Shown here piece by piece: positions 33,948 through 45,109 of a stretch of 64,000 nucleotides of DNA. A program made the position numbers and the translations under genes. The DNA lies in NCBI GenBank assembly GCA_002914845.1, contig JXTC01000212.1, forward strand, positions 255,872-319,871. Reading direction: 5' to 3'. The notes under the pieces are model-generated. The model worked only from the letters and a program-made list of their open reading frames with translations. It made no database searches and was not told the origin of the DNA. This DNA is from Trema orientale. Lineage: Eukaryota > Streptophyta > Magnoliopsida > Rosales > Cannabaceae. How positions within the stretch are numbered: the stretch's first letter is position 1; the number at the start of each line of letters is the position of its first letter.

Positions 33948-34345
33948 TTTACTGCACTAAAATATGACATTTAGTGTAATAAAATATTGAACACTAAGAA
34001 AAAAAAAAGAAGGGGGAGAGAGGAACTTGTACTGTCTTTTAAAGGATTCTTAGTTATTAGGATCCTTTAAAAGTGGTCCAAGTTCTCCCATTTTTTTTGG
34101 TAAATAAAATTTTTATCAATAACTTATACCAATTAGTAGTTAAATGATAAACAATTATACATTAATTCTTGAAAACTTTCATAACACTTAATAAAGATTA
34201 ATTTTATTTAAGAAAAGTATTCATCATTTTAGTGACATTTAGTGTAATAAAATGTTGAATAACTCAAAAAAGGAGAATTTGTACTGTCTTTTGGAGGATC
34301 TTTAATGGTTAGATTCCTTTAAAAGTGGTACAAGTTCTTTTTTTT

Positions 34346-35467
34346 GTTTTTGGCATTTAAAATTTTAGTAAAGCACATATAATTAATACTTATTAGATAC
34401 ATAATAATTATTAATTAAATAATTAATTAACATTACTAGTTAATAATTAAATATACAGTAATTAATTACTATTAACAATTTAAAAATAATAATTTAATAA
34501 TGTGCACAAAAAAAATTTAAGTAGTGAAAGGAATCAAAAATTCTAATAACTTAAGTTTTTCCTCGACAATCAAGTTCTTAATAGATTGTGCCTGTTAGTT
34601 TTCTATTTGATATTTCTATATTTCTTTCTACGTGTAAGGAACAAGTCATTAATTAAGTGTTTAATAATATTATCAACAAAATTAGTCTTAATAATTAATT
34701 ATAACTAGTGGAATAAATTACATTTTTTATACTTTAGTTTCCTCCTGGAACCATATGGAACAACTTCCTCATGTTTCGGAGTGAAAATTTGAGTTAACTA
34801 AATATGATGACTTTCACTAATTGTGTAGTCATAATTAGTAAAAGAACTTACATATTTTTTTTTTAACTTTGTTTTCCATTGTGTACCACATCAAAGCTTA
34901 ATAATTTATTTTCTATTGTTTAGGCGTTTATGTGTTACATAGTGGAAAATAGAGTTAACTAAATATGATGACAATTTTTGTGTATAGTCACAAAGTGTAA
35001 TGTTATACATATTATGATTTTAGTACATTCATGCATTACGTTATTCACAAAAGAAATTACTTAGACCCGTTTAGGAGTTGGTTAGAGATTATGCATCTCA
35101 ATGTTGATTCTTGAATTGTTCCATTGGACAGTTTGAGATTATATGTTATATATTGTTCAATTATAAATATTGTTCTTTAGTGGATGTTCTGTTGGAATCT
35201 CCCTATTCTTCGGGTGTGCCCTATATATATATAGCACACTTAAGAAAGTTGTGGGGAGATGCTGCCAAAATTTTAGCGTGAATGAAACAATGTTTGAGTA
35301 AATAATGTACCACATAATAAATAATTCTTGAATAAAATAAGGCCTTACCTTTTAGGATAGAGTAATAAGGCCTTAATCTTGCAAAAATCATATGTGTTGT
35401 CGACGATTATGTGATCATGAAATAGACAATTGGTCAACGCTTGTGGTGGTAGAAGGGTGCCAAGTCG
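34346..35467. other. AT-rich intergenic sequence
   Basis: No gene or clear repeat. Contains TTAATTAATTA-rich stretches and a short TATATA run near 35224. Confidence 0.4.
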
Positions 35468-35725
35468 ATGCCTAGACTGAAGTCCGTTGAAGGACCAAAA
35501 GCAACGAGTACCAGTGGTCTTTTACCTATTGAACGGGAGCAGGTTGAGACTACTACCATCCTGCAATGGCAGTTGGCCAATAGAGACGAGGAGCAGCAAC
35601 GCCACTTAGACAAGACTTGACGAGAGTTGGAGGAACAAAGACAACTGGTGAATGTGTTAATTGCACAACTAAACACTTTCGGCTTGAACTTCCAACCTCC
35701 GACTCCACCATCTCCACCGAGCTAA
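35468..35725 (+). pseudogene. Possible C-terminal end of a CACTA-element protein
   Basis: From ATG 35468 the frame is Gln/Glu-rich (QWQLANRDEEQQRHL), has one TGA at 35618-35620, and continues ELEEQRQLVNVLIAQLN to a Pro/Ser-rich end (PPTPPSPPS) and stop at 35723-35725. A Gln/Glu-rich coiled coil followed by a Pro-rich tail is common at the end of plant En/Spm-like second proteins (family recall). Upstream the frame is closed by a TAG at 35450-35452. A CACTA-type right end lies 660 bases downstream, which supports the call. Confidence 0.45.
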
Positions 35726-36384
35726 GATATTATGTATTTTTATGAATGTTTATTAAATGTTCTTTGTATGTATTATTAATGAATTAATTGTATTTTACAT
35801 TATTATTTTTAATTATCTATTTTATTTTTTATTTTGTTTTGTTTTTCTTTTATTTTTCTGCACACTTTTGCTGACATATTTTATCGTTAGTAAAATTATT
35901 TTTTTAGAAAATAAAAATATCTTTACCGATGTGTTTTATTGTTGGTAAAAGTATTTTTTTTTAAAAAAATAAAAAAATCTTTCTCTACACTATTAATTGT
36001 CGACAATGGCATCTAATTAAATATTAAAAAACCTTTCAACGGCGGTTTTTTAATATATGAAAATTATTCTCCAACGAGGCAACGCATTGGGAGAGGTACA
36101 CATTCACGGACATGTGATGTCACCTCATTGGGGAAGGGTTAACAAGAATAACTTCTTGCGACGTTATTTTTCGACGATACCACATTTCCCAACGTCCTTT
36201 ATATGTCAGCATAGGTGCCTTTCCCCGACGTGTTTTACTGTTGCATCACAAAAGCACATTTTCCCACTGTCTTTTACAGACGATTAGTGCCAATGCAAAA
36301 ACTTATAGGGAATTTTTCCTGACATGGTTTCTATATTTTTTCCGATGCTCCAACAAATTGAAGAAGACCTCTGATCTTGTAGTG
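35726..36384 (+). mobile_element. CACTA element right end with subterminal repeats
   Basis: The sequence ends CTGATCTTGTAGTG at 36384, whose complement CACTACAAGATCAG matches the common plant CACTA terminus (CACTACAAGA). Subterminal short repeats lie inside: CGACGTGTTTTACTGTTG, TTTTATCGTTAGTAAAA and TTTTATTGTTGGTAAAA. The left end was not found, so the element is decayed or cut. Confidence 0.55.
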
Positions 36385-36628
36385 AAATGAGCGGGTAAAA
36401 TGACCTAACTTGATGGACAGAATTTCTCTGATAAGTTGTACAAGAAAAGTCATAATATGCGAATTTAGTAACATTTGCTACAAATTCCAGATATCATTAA
36501 TGTACTTAAAGTCTAAACGCAATATATCAAAATGTTAGTATATTATCAATTTTTTTTCGGTGATATTCCAAAATGCTGCTAATATATAGTAATGGTAACT
36601 AGACTAGCTATCTCGAGCACTCTGGATA

Positions 36629-36794
36629 TTCACTTTTGAAAATATATCGTCTGAGAGAAAAATGGTATTTCTCTAAACAGATTTGGAAAATAGTAATTTT
36701 CAAAGTAAACTTTCACTTTTGAAAATATATCGTCTGAGAGAAAAATGGTATTTCTCTAAACAGATTTGGAAAATAGTAATTTTCAAAGTAAACT
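36629..36794. repeat. Perfect 83-bp tandem duplication
   Basis: Units 36629-36711 and 36712-36794 appear identical (TTCACTTTTGAAAATATATC to AAAGTAAACT). It lies in AT-rich noncoding sequence. Identity suggests a recent event or an assembly artefact. Confidence 0.85.
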
Positions 36795-38203
36795 TTCAAT
36801 AAATGATATTTTTCAGAACAAAATTCAGATTTTTTTTCTTTTGAAAAATTTAACCCATTCGAAATTTTATAATTTTTGGGAAAATTAGAATTTATACGGT
36901 AAAATTTTAAAAAATTGAAAAATCCCAGATTTTCAAATTTTTTGGAAAATTACAAAATTATTTAGAAAACTATCATTTTTAGAAATATTTAGAATAAAAT
37001 CATTTTTTATTAATTGATGACATACGTAAGGCACTAATCAAGTTACTCGAGGTAATCAGACTAGTTGCCTTACGTAACTCTAATTAGTTAATCTAAATAA
37101 CTTGATTCATTACCACGAGTATCTTTAAATGATAACAACTTTTAAAAATGGTATTTTAATAAATACTTTTATAAAATAGTATTTTTTTAAATAAATATGA
37201 GATTTTCAATAATTCCATCTCCAGAGATTTTGCAATTTTTCATATGATAGGCCTAGATTTTTGTAAGAAGCCCTAATATTTTTGGACTTTGGGCCTGAAT
37301 TTTTATAAGGCCTAAATTATAACTAAGATGATGCATATTTTGTTTCAATTTGATGATATTATTTAAACACTGATATTAATTGGAGTGGATATTAATAAGG
37401 GTTTCTAACATTTTTACCTATAAAAACCTAAAAAAATTACAAAAAGATGGAAGTTAGGCTTTTTTCAAATTTTCGTATGATTTTTATTAGAAAAATATCA
37501 TTTTTCAAAAATATTTTAGAAAAATACCATTTTTAAAATGGTTACTGGTTACCAGCTATATACCAGTTATAAATACGTTTGGTTACTAGTTACCAGTTTC
37601 TGAAAACTTGTTACTGATTACTAGTTATTATTTAAAAAAGTAGTATTTTTCTAAATATTTTTTTAAAAACACTATTTCTGTAATAAAAATCGTACCGCAC
37701 CTTAGAAAAACGCCAATCACCGTATTTTTCAAATTATTTTATGAAAATACCGTACAATATCTAATTTTCCCTATTAATAATTTTGAAGGAGAATCATTAT
37801 TGGCTCTAGCTTACTTTATGGCTTATTTGCCTCTTAATAATTATTATTTGTTCAATATAAAAGACATAAGTGTTCAAAGCTTGAAATAGTATGATGAGCA
37901 AGCAAAGTTTAAAAACTATTATGTAGCTTCATAATTGGCAAAATTGAGACTAACTCAATTGTTCTAACCTTCGTAATTGTCTTGTTTCCCTTTGCTATTA
38001 CTAAATATATCTAATAATCGGAGACGCTATAAAACAAAGAATTGACTTGGGTCTCTTATAAGTAATATGTGCTCTTTCCTTCTTGGTAAAAAAAGAAATT
38101 TCATTCAATATTCCACTTATAATTCAATATAAAGATCAAATTACAGATACATGTTAGTAATAGACAATTGACTAACTAAACCAATATTGTGTCTTAGTGA
38201 TTT
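36795..38203. other. AT-rich intergenic sequence
   Basis: No gene. Recurring TTTTTGAAAAAT-type words at 36830-37700 and a cluster of TTACTAGTTACCAG-like words at 37545-37630. GCACTAATCAAGTTACTCG... at 37032 has a partial inverted match (GCCTTACGTAAC) near 37068. Confidence 0.35.
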
Positions 38204-38219
38204 AATATAATGCACACCA

Positions 38220-38373
38220 TAGCTCTGTTAGTTTAAGACTTGAGGGATGTGTGTGTGAATTTTGGGGGATCAGGGGTTCAAGCCTTGGTAGAGTGTGTGT
38301 GTTATTTTTTTTTTAATTTGTATTAAGTGGTGGTCATTATTTAAGTCTCATTTTTTATTTTAAAAAAATAAAA
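38220..38373 (+). mobile_element. tRNA-derived SINE with 16-bp target duplication
   Basis: AATATAATGCACACCA is duplicated exactly at 38204-38219 and 38374-38389. Between them is a 154-bp body. It begins TAGCTCTGTTAG (A-box-like), has GGTTCAAGCC near 38277 (B-box of a tRNA promoter), then a T-rich part and an A-rich tail (TAAAAAAATAAAA). Internal RNA polymerase III promoter, A-rich tail and long direct repeats are the marks of a SINE mobilised by LINE machinery. Confidence 0.85.
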
Positions 38374-38389
38374 AATATAATGCACACCA

Positions 38390-39083
38390 AAGAGAAGATA
38401 ATGAGAAGCAGGGCGGAGAGAGAATTGTGCCTTCACTAAAATTGGCTAAAACAGTTATGTGCCCCTAGTGAAAATCAGATCATGAAATCTCCCGAAACTT
38501 TTAAGAAATTTACCCAAAAAGTCTACGAAGCTTCTCGAAATTTTAGAAAAAGTACAGTACAAATTACGGAATTTGATTTTTTACCCGAATTTCCCTGAAA
38601 TTTTCCTGAAATTTTCTGGAAATACTTTTTTTTTCCCCCAAAAAGATATTTCGGTACCTTTAATTTTCAAAATTTTTGCCGAAACTCCTGTCCTTGTAAT
38701 TAAGGTGAATGGTTTCCCTGTGTGGTTTTCGGCCCCCTAAATAGCTGCTAATTAGTAAGTGAGAAGAGTAGGTTATCATAAAAAGCTTCAACAGCCAGCT
38801 CCACAAATTGGTTTGCCTTCCGAATGACTAGTAAACTTATTCTAAAGAAAAGAACCACAATGCCTCTTTTCTTTTTTTGTCTCTCATGAAGAAGCAGGAA
38901 ACTACCCATCATTTTAAGTAGTACGTACGTACGTTGAAACATGAACGTAAGAGTACTTAATTGCAATTAAGTCTGATCATTCCAAAATTATTCAGTACTA
39001 GAACGGTCCTTAATAGATTAAACTAACATACCCAATTACTTCATTGAGCTTATTGCTGACATATGTAGATCGTTGAAGCTAGC
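38390..39083. other. Intergenic sequence downstream of the MYB gene
   Basis: No gene. 38480-38680 has repeated CCGAAATTTT/GAAATTTTC words. The segment nearest 39083 would hold the MYB 3' untranslated region on the minus strand; I cannot place its end. Confidence 0.4.
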
Positions 39084-40311
39084 TTAATCCCAAGCACCAA
39101 TACGCCGTTGATAATCCTCACCTCCTGGATTCCCAAAACATGAAATCTCGTTAAGATCAACATCCAAACCTTGAGGTACTTGATCAAAACGGTTACTAAC
39201 TGAAAAGTACTCATGGATATCGTCAAAACAGCCACCGATTTGGTCAATCCCGTTGATTATTTCACCGTGTCGATCCTTAGCTGCTCGATGGTTGTCAACG
39301 ACGTTGTCGGGATCCAAAACAATGTCGTTCGACACCAAGAACTCGTCGATGTCGAAATCGAAGAGGAAATCAGAAGAATTAACATTGTGATCGGAACTAC
39401 TAGTAGTAGTAGTAGTAGGACTACTTTTGCTTTGATCACTAATTTTCTTCAAAGGAGCCGAATGTTGACTTTGACCAGTCATGTTTTGGTACTTATCGTC
39501 CAGTAGTAACAAGCTTGGAACAACCACCTTGGAGCACCGAACTGCTTTCGTCCGGATGACGTGGCAGCTTGAATGCTGAGCTGTCAGCTGGGTTCTTTCG
39601 GTTGCCGGTTTCACAGGCTCCTCCGACGAACTTTGACCCTTAATACTATTATTGTCTAGTACTCTCTTTCTTAAATTGGTGTTCCAGTAGTTCTTGATTT
39701 CATTGTCGGTTCGTCCCGGTAACCTCCCGGCAATTAAGGCCCATCTGCACCGATAATGTGTCATGTATAATATCATTAATTATCCATAACACAATCTATT
39801 AATCTCCCGTGAAATTATTAGAGTATACTACTTAACAAAATTTTAAAGTGAGAGAGAGATACATATTTTTATACAGAATAATGTAATAACTTATGAAAGG
39901 TACCTGTTACCCAGAAGCTTATGAAGTCGGACAATGAGGTCTTCTTCATCAGTGGAAATGTTACCTCTCCTGATGTTTGGCCTCAGATAGTTTAGCCATC
40001 TAAGTCTGCAACTCTTCCCGCACCGCTTCAATCCTATAATAAATTAATTAAGTACCAAATCGATACTTTTAATTCGTAACTAAATATTCAACACTAAACA
40101 AATTAAAATTGGGATTTATGGTCTTTATTATAAACGTAATATTATAAGATTTTTGTATATCTATATGTTATTATATACCAGCCCTTTGAGGAAGATCTCT
40201 CCATTTTCCTTCACCGTGGATCTTAATGTAATCAGCGAGGATTTTGTCTTCCATAGCAGACCATGCTCCCCTGTTGAGCCCTTCTTTCTCACAGCATGGC
40301 TTTCTCCCCAT
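39084..40311 (-). CDS. R2R3-MYB transcription factor, TT2-like (subgroup 5), three exons, 307 aa
   Basis: Exons on the minus strand are 40311-40179, 40033-39904 and 39744-39084, with GT-AG introns of 145 and 159 bases at the positions usual for R2R3-MYB genes. The frame is intact from [17 protein letters not shown] to the stop. R2 and R3 repeats fill about residues 14-115 with their spaced Trp residues. The R3 helix matches the bHLH-binding pattern [DE]Lx2[RK]x3Lx6Lx3R at residues 76-95. [11 protein letters not shown] (residues 150-160) is like the motif of the TT2 group, and an acidic segment ([12 protein letters not shown]) lies near 213-224. By family, such proteins act in the nucleus with bHLH and WD40 partners to turn on proanthocyanidin/flavonoid genes. 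The function is inferred; no expression evidence. Confidence 0.92.
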
Positions 40312-40410
40312 TTCTCTTTTTGGCCTTCGACTCCGGCCAGCTCACAGTTCATTCCAACACTAACTTTTGTTTCATACGTTTATGGAGTCTTATGTCATTT
40401 ACGATGTACA

Positions 40411-40443
40411 TATATAACAATGTACTCTCTAATAAAGCACGTG
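40411..40443 (-). promoter_or_regulatory. MYB promoter: TATA box and G-box
   Basis: Reading the minus strand, a G-box CACGTG (40438-40443) lies upstream of a TATATA sequence (40411-40416), which is about 100 bases before the MYB ATG. G-boxes bind bHLH or bZIP factors. Spacing suits a core promoter, with the RNA start near 40380 (inference). Confidence 0.5.
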
Positions 40444-40750
40444 TTACATATTGTACGCAGGGTGGGGTTCACGAACATACAAGAATGTGGGTTACTTTTT
40501 ATAAAAAAAATAGTATTATTATTATTAATGGGTTAATATGTGTCAGAGCTTCTTTTGAGTGTATTGAGAGTTGTTTGTTTTTTTTTTTTTTCTTTTTTTT
40601 CCAAATCATTGGATCAAAATATGATAGACAGAAATTGATTAAAAAGGATGCTGATTAGAAAATAGACTGTAATTCATTAGATTAATTCTAAATAATTAGA
40701 TTTAGAATTATTGATTGATATATCTACCACAAATTTATCCAATAATAATA

Positions 40751-40752
40751 AT

Positions 40753-40788
<36 letters not shown>
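40751..40788. repeat. (TTA)n microsatellite
   Basis: About a dozen uninterrupted TTA units, with shorter ATT runs at 40508-40527 and a T run at 40577-40602 nearby. Confidence 0.9.
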
Positions 40789-40795
<7 letters not shown>

Positions 40796-40799
40796 AAAC

Positions 40800-41683
40800 A
40801 AGATTTTGGAGCAATTTTATAATAGAAAGGATCACATGCACTATGAGCCTCTTTCACCAATATATGGCAATTATATATGTCGGGACATCTAAATATACAC
40901 GGATAAAAAACATATCTATTCTTGTTTTTTTAATGAACACATAAAATAAATATCTAGTATCTCGAAGAAAAACAAAAATCTAGTATCTGAAGTAAATCGA
41001 TTTTTAGAATATATTTTTGAACAGGTAGGTGATTATATTTAATTTTGAATGTGACATGCAATCTTCTTTCCCACACTCATTTCAACTCATCCTTTTGCGG
41101 TAAGTCTATTTATTGCATTGAATACACGAATGCTAACTCATAAATATTAGGTTGTTTTTTCATTTTTTCCCCCTTGTCTCACTCTGCCTTGAAAAATTTG
41201 CAATTGTTTTAACATCCCCCTTTTCTTTAGTTTTTTGGTTCAAAATACACTTTTGGAAGGCAAAGTGATATATATATTACATATTTTTAATTTTAATTTT
41301 TTTAAAAATTATTTCTCCCAAATAAAAGAGAATTAAAACAAGCCGGTGTATATTGGTTTGGATCGGCTGATTTTAAGATTTTCTTTTTGGACCCAACTCA
41401 TGGTAATCATAACATAAAATAAAGAGAAATGGATCTCACCGAGTATTTTAGCCCAAATTAACTTTTTAAAGTAGTCTTTCTAAACTTTTCTAGAACTAAT
41501 TTTTGGGACCAGTTGATTTAAAAGTCCAAATTGCCCCTGTCACTCAATTAATTTCTCAATCAAAAAGTTTTTGCTTCCAAAAGATGTCACGGTCAAAAAA
41601 GTAAGAGAGAAAAGTGAGAATTCTTGGCTAGCTCAACCATGGTGAGATGCGATGAGACAAAAGAGAAGATGAGGTAGAAGATA
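40800..41683. other. Intergenic sequence upstream of the MYB gene
   Basis: No gene or clear mobile element. It may include distal regulatory sequence of the MYB gene. Confidence 0.4.
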
Positions 41684-41971
41684 TTGTTGAAGAAGATGGC
41701 AGTGGAGTTCTGGACTGGTTTGGGGATTTCATGGGTATCCAAGATCCGGGTGCGTGAGAAGATGGGATTGTTCTTCACTGTAGCTGAAATCCAGTCTAAT
41801 ACACTTACTTGCCCATCTGGAAGATTGAAGCCATCGTCCTTGTCGTCAGCCGTCGAAGAGACTTTCGTTTATCGATTAAGAGCTCAAATCAAAGATACAG
41901 TTAATGTGAAATCAGTACCAATCTTGGTTAAAGCTCATTCTTTTTTGAACTTCAATTTGGTGTCACTGTAA
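41684..41971 (+). CDS. Unrecognised ORF cut by the CACTA insertion
   Basis: An open frame of 95 codons whose last three codons lie inside the CACTA element starting at 41964. I recognise no domain. The sequence is locally less AT-rich than its surroundings and has non-repetitive composition. It could be a gene fragment interrupted by the transposon or a chance frame. No continuation was seen after the element at 44720. Confidence 0.25.
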   Translation: MLKKMAVEFWTGLGISWVSKIRVREKMGLFFTVAEIQSNTLTCPSGRLKPSSLSSAVEETFVYRLRAQIKDTVNVKSVPILVKAHSFLNFNLVSL

Positions 41972-44719
41972 CAAAAAAGACCTTTCAAGGCGTCCCCAAA
42001 AACGCTTTGGTTCCGAGTGCCGTAATAGACTATGGCTACCAAAGCGCTTATAAGGCACTATGGAAGCGCCTTGGTATATTGGGATACCAAGACGCTTATA
42101 AGGCGCCGTGGAAGACCTACCACGGCACCTGTCGGATACCAAAGCGCCTGACAGGTGCCGTGGTAGGTCTTCCACGGCGCTTTATAAGCGCCTTGGTAGA
42201 TACCAAGGTGCTTTTTGAGCGCCATAGTATATATTTTCAGGGAGTATAAAATATATTTGTCTATACCCCTTGGAATTTTATAAATAAAATCCAAATCTAT
42301 TACATACACCAAATATTTCAAATAAAATAGAGTATAAATATAAATTTACATACTAACATTAAATAAAAATTACAAACTTAACAATATAACATAGTCTATA
42401 ATATAAAAATATGTACATAATGAGTAAATCAACATAGTTGAACTACTTAATATAATAACTTGATCACGATCATATCCATATAGTCTATAAACTAAGTATA
42501 TACATTAGTTTTCTAAATCAAACTAATATGATCATAAAAAATTATATAGTTTAAATGAACAAAGTCTAGGAACCTCAAATGAGAAATTGTATTAGTTCTT
42601 CGACCCACTCTTCAAGAAGTCCATTGATATCACCTTTTGTATAGAAATTTTGTCCATTAAACTACAAATTTAAACACCCTATTTGTTAGAAAATGATCAA
42701 TCAAACACTAAATTAGAAGAGAACTAATAAAATATACAAGTTACATACCATTATGGTAAATGATTTAACATTAGCTTGTTCAATGATTTCTCTCATAAAT
42801 TTATATATGTAGAATCCGCATTCAATACTTGCCAGTTGTCTTGGGTACTATACATAAGATTCGAAAAAATAAGTAGTTTTAATTAATCTTCTACCTAACA
42901 AGTGTTATTTATTTAAGGTTAGTACCTTTATTGGCTTATAAATCGGACCATTTGGTCTTCCTTTCTTCTCTTTTTCTGCATTACATATATTGAATACACT
43001 TTGAATTGGAAATGAATTACAAAAAATTAAAGATTAGCAACCAAAATTAAAATACTTTAAAAAACTTAACTATAATAAAATAACTATTAGAGAACTTACT
43101 TGATCATTATTAAACCAATTTCCTCACGGAGAGGTAAGCCTAGAGGATCTAGAAACCATACATAATCTTTGAGAGGATAAATCACAAGCAATAATAAATG
43201 TTCCGTACTCATAAAATTGATGATAAAGATTATCCATGTATAATCTATTCATCAGCATTCATTCCTTATCAATTCTAAGCACATTTTGGGGGAACTTAAA
43301 CAAATTTTTGTTTGTAAAGAAGATCTTGTATTGAGCAACTAACATAACAAACTAGATTATACTTATTTTTGACATAGCCTCCTTTATTTCAAATAAGTAG
43401 CCAATCATATAAACGCATATCAACACAAATAATGAACTCAAAGATTCATACACAATTATAACATTATCATTATATCACCACAATATATGATTTCTCATAA
43501 CATATCTCCTATAAATTAGACTTTCCCAAATGAAAATATAAAATCATTGAAAATGGTGACATAGTCTAGGCCAAGAAATAATTGAAGCAACATACTTCAA
43601 ATTGTTAATATATAAGTAATCTTCATACTTCGAACTTCTACTAAAACCTATATATAAAAAAAGATAAAAAAACAATTCAATATATAAAATTCACACCATT
43701 TAAAAATTGAAAATTCAAAAATTTGAAATAAATATAAATACAAAATACGATTTTTACCCAATAACAAATTAAATTAAAAACTACATTAACCATGTATATA
43801 AAAAAAATTAAAAATAAAAAATAATTGCAAACTAAATCTCAAGTTAATTTACTCTCTAACTACCTAAAATATAAAATTAGTAAAAATTGAGACAACATAC
43901 CTTCAATCCCAAAATTTTGTAACTAAATGAACTTCACACTTCACCTAAAGTATTTTTAAAAAATAGATATATTAACATCTACATTCTATAAGACAACAAA
44001 CTATAATAACATAAATTCGGATTAATTCATACTAAAATAGAAAAACATAGCCAAAAATGAAATTTCTAGTAAATAAACAATCAAAGTAGCACTTACAAGA
44101 GTAGAGATTGTCAATGTATAGCCAAGAAATTTCAATTTAATAATTTCGGGTTCTAAATAAACACACACTTAAACATAACCTAAAACATGAAATTTATACA
44201 AATTAATAAGTCAAAACCACAGTTAAAATAATGGGTAAAAACTTGAAGTGACAAAAATGAGTTGGATTACTTTTTTCTCCGAAAAAGAATGGTATATGGA
44301 AGGTTAAGATTCTAAATAAACACATAGCCTAAAATATAAAATTTTCACAAATTAATAGGTTAAAATCATAGTTAAAACAATATGTAATTTTAATTTAGTG
44401 ATTACAAGAAGTTTAAAAGGTTGGAAATACCTCTTTGGCCGGAAAATATGGTGTATTGGAGCATGGAGGTGCGGCTGGGCTTGGAGAAAACATGAGTTGA
44501 GCAAGAGAGAGCTAGGGTTCGCGATTTGGGGCCCTTATACAGGACCCCTATCATAGTTTCACGGCGCTTTATAGCCGCCGTGAAATTGGGCTTTCACGGC
44601 GCCTATAAAGCGCTGTGAAAGACATTCACCTACCAATGTCCATAAGGCACCGTGGTTGCTTATGCCTTTACCACGGCGCGTCCGTACACACGCCGTAGTA
44701 AAGGCTTTTTTTGGTAGTG
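41964..44719. mobile_element. Non-autonomous CACTA transposon with TGT target duplication
   Basis: The left end is CACTGTAACAAAAAAGACC and the right end, read inward, is CACTACCAAAAAAAGCC. TGT is duplicated at 41961-41963 and 44720-44722. Subterminal regions (42000-42230 and 44560-44700) hold many copies of CCACGGCGC, AAGCGCC and GATACCAA words in both orientations, typical of CACTA transposase-binding zones. The AT-rich interior (42240-44500) has no transposase. At 2756 bp it would depend on an autonomous relative. Confidence 0.85.
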
Positions 44720-44722
44720 TGT

Positions 44723-45109
44723 TTTTTGAATTCGACATTATCTACTATGATTATTAACTCAACCTTTTGGGTTTTCATTCTGATAAAATTTTTTATTTAT
44801 TTTTTCTTTTTCCTACTTCTGTGTCTTAATTTTATTATTTAAGGGAGGACCAATTTCCTAATCATAAAAGTAATTATTATTTTTAATGTTTGATTAACGG
44901 CCGCTTATATTTTATTATTTTAAGATCTAAACTAAATGACCCAAAAAAACAAAAAAAAAAAAAAACAAAACAAAATAGTATTTAGTTTAATTAAACTATG
45001 GGATCTTTCCTAATATAGGTATTATGTCTTTTGTTGTTGGTTTGATTTTTCAGTTTTTAAGGGTGACTCTCAGTCACTAATTTTATTTTATTTTTTTACT
45101 ATCTATCTA
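44723..45109. other. Sequence between the CACTA and Copia elements
   Basis: No gene. An A-rich tract lies at 44941-44974. Confidence 0.4.

Larger units (their letters stand above)
32490..34345. repeat. Tandem duplication of about 250 bp, first unit split by the solo LTR
   Basis: The flank left of the LTR (ACTTTCATAACACTTCAT through ATTCATCATTTTA) plus the flank right of it (TGACATTTAGTGTAATAAAAT through AAGTGGTCCAAGTTC, to 34088) is repeated in order at 34140-34342. Each unit ends in a small hairpin-like segment: GAACTTGTACTGTCTTTTAAAGG paired with CCTTTAAAAGTGGTCCAAGTTC-like sequence. Confidence 0.7.

Noticed and set aside
38220-38300. Possible tRNA gene
   Set aside because: It has A- and B-box-like sequence but no acceptor stem or anticodon arm that I could fold, and it is flanked by direct repeats with an A-rich tail. 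A SINE explains it better.
38748-38966. 72-codon minus-strand frame downstream of the MYB gene
   Set aside because: No domain and AT-rich composition; probably chance.
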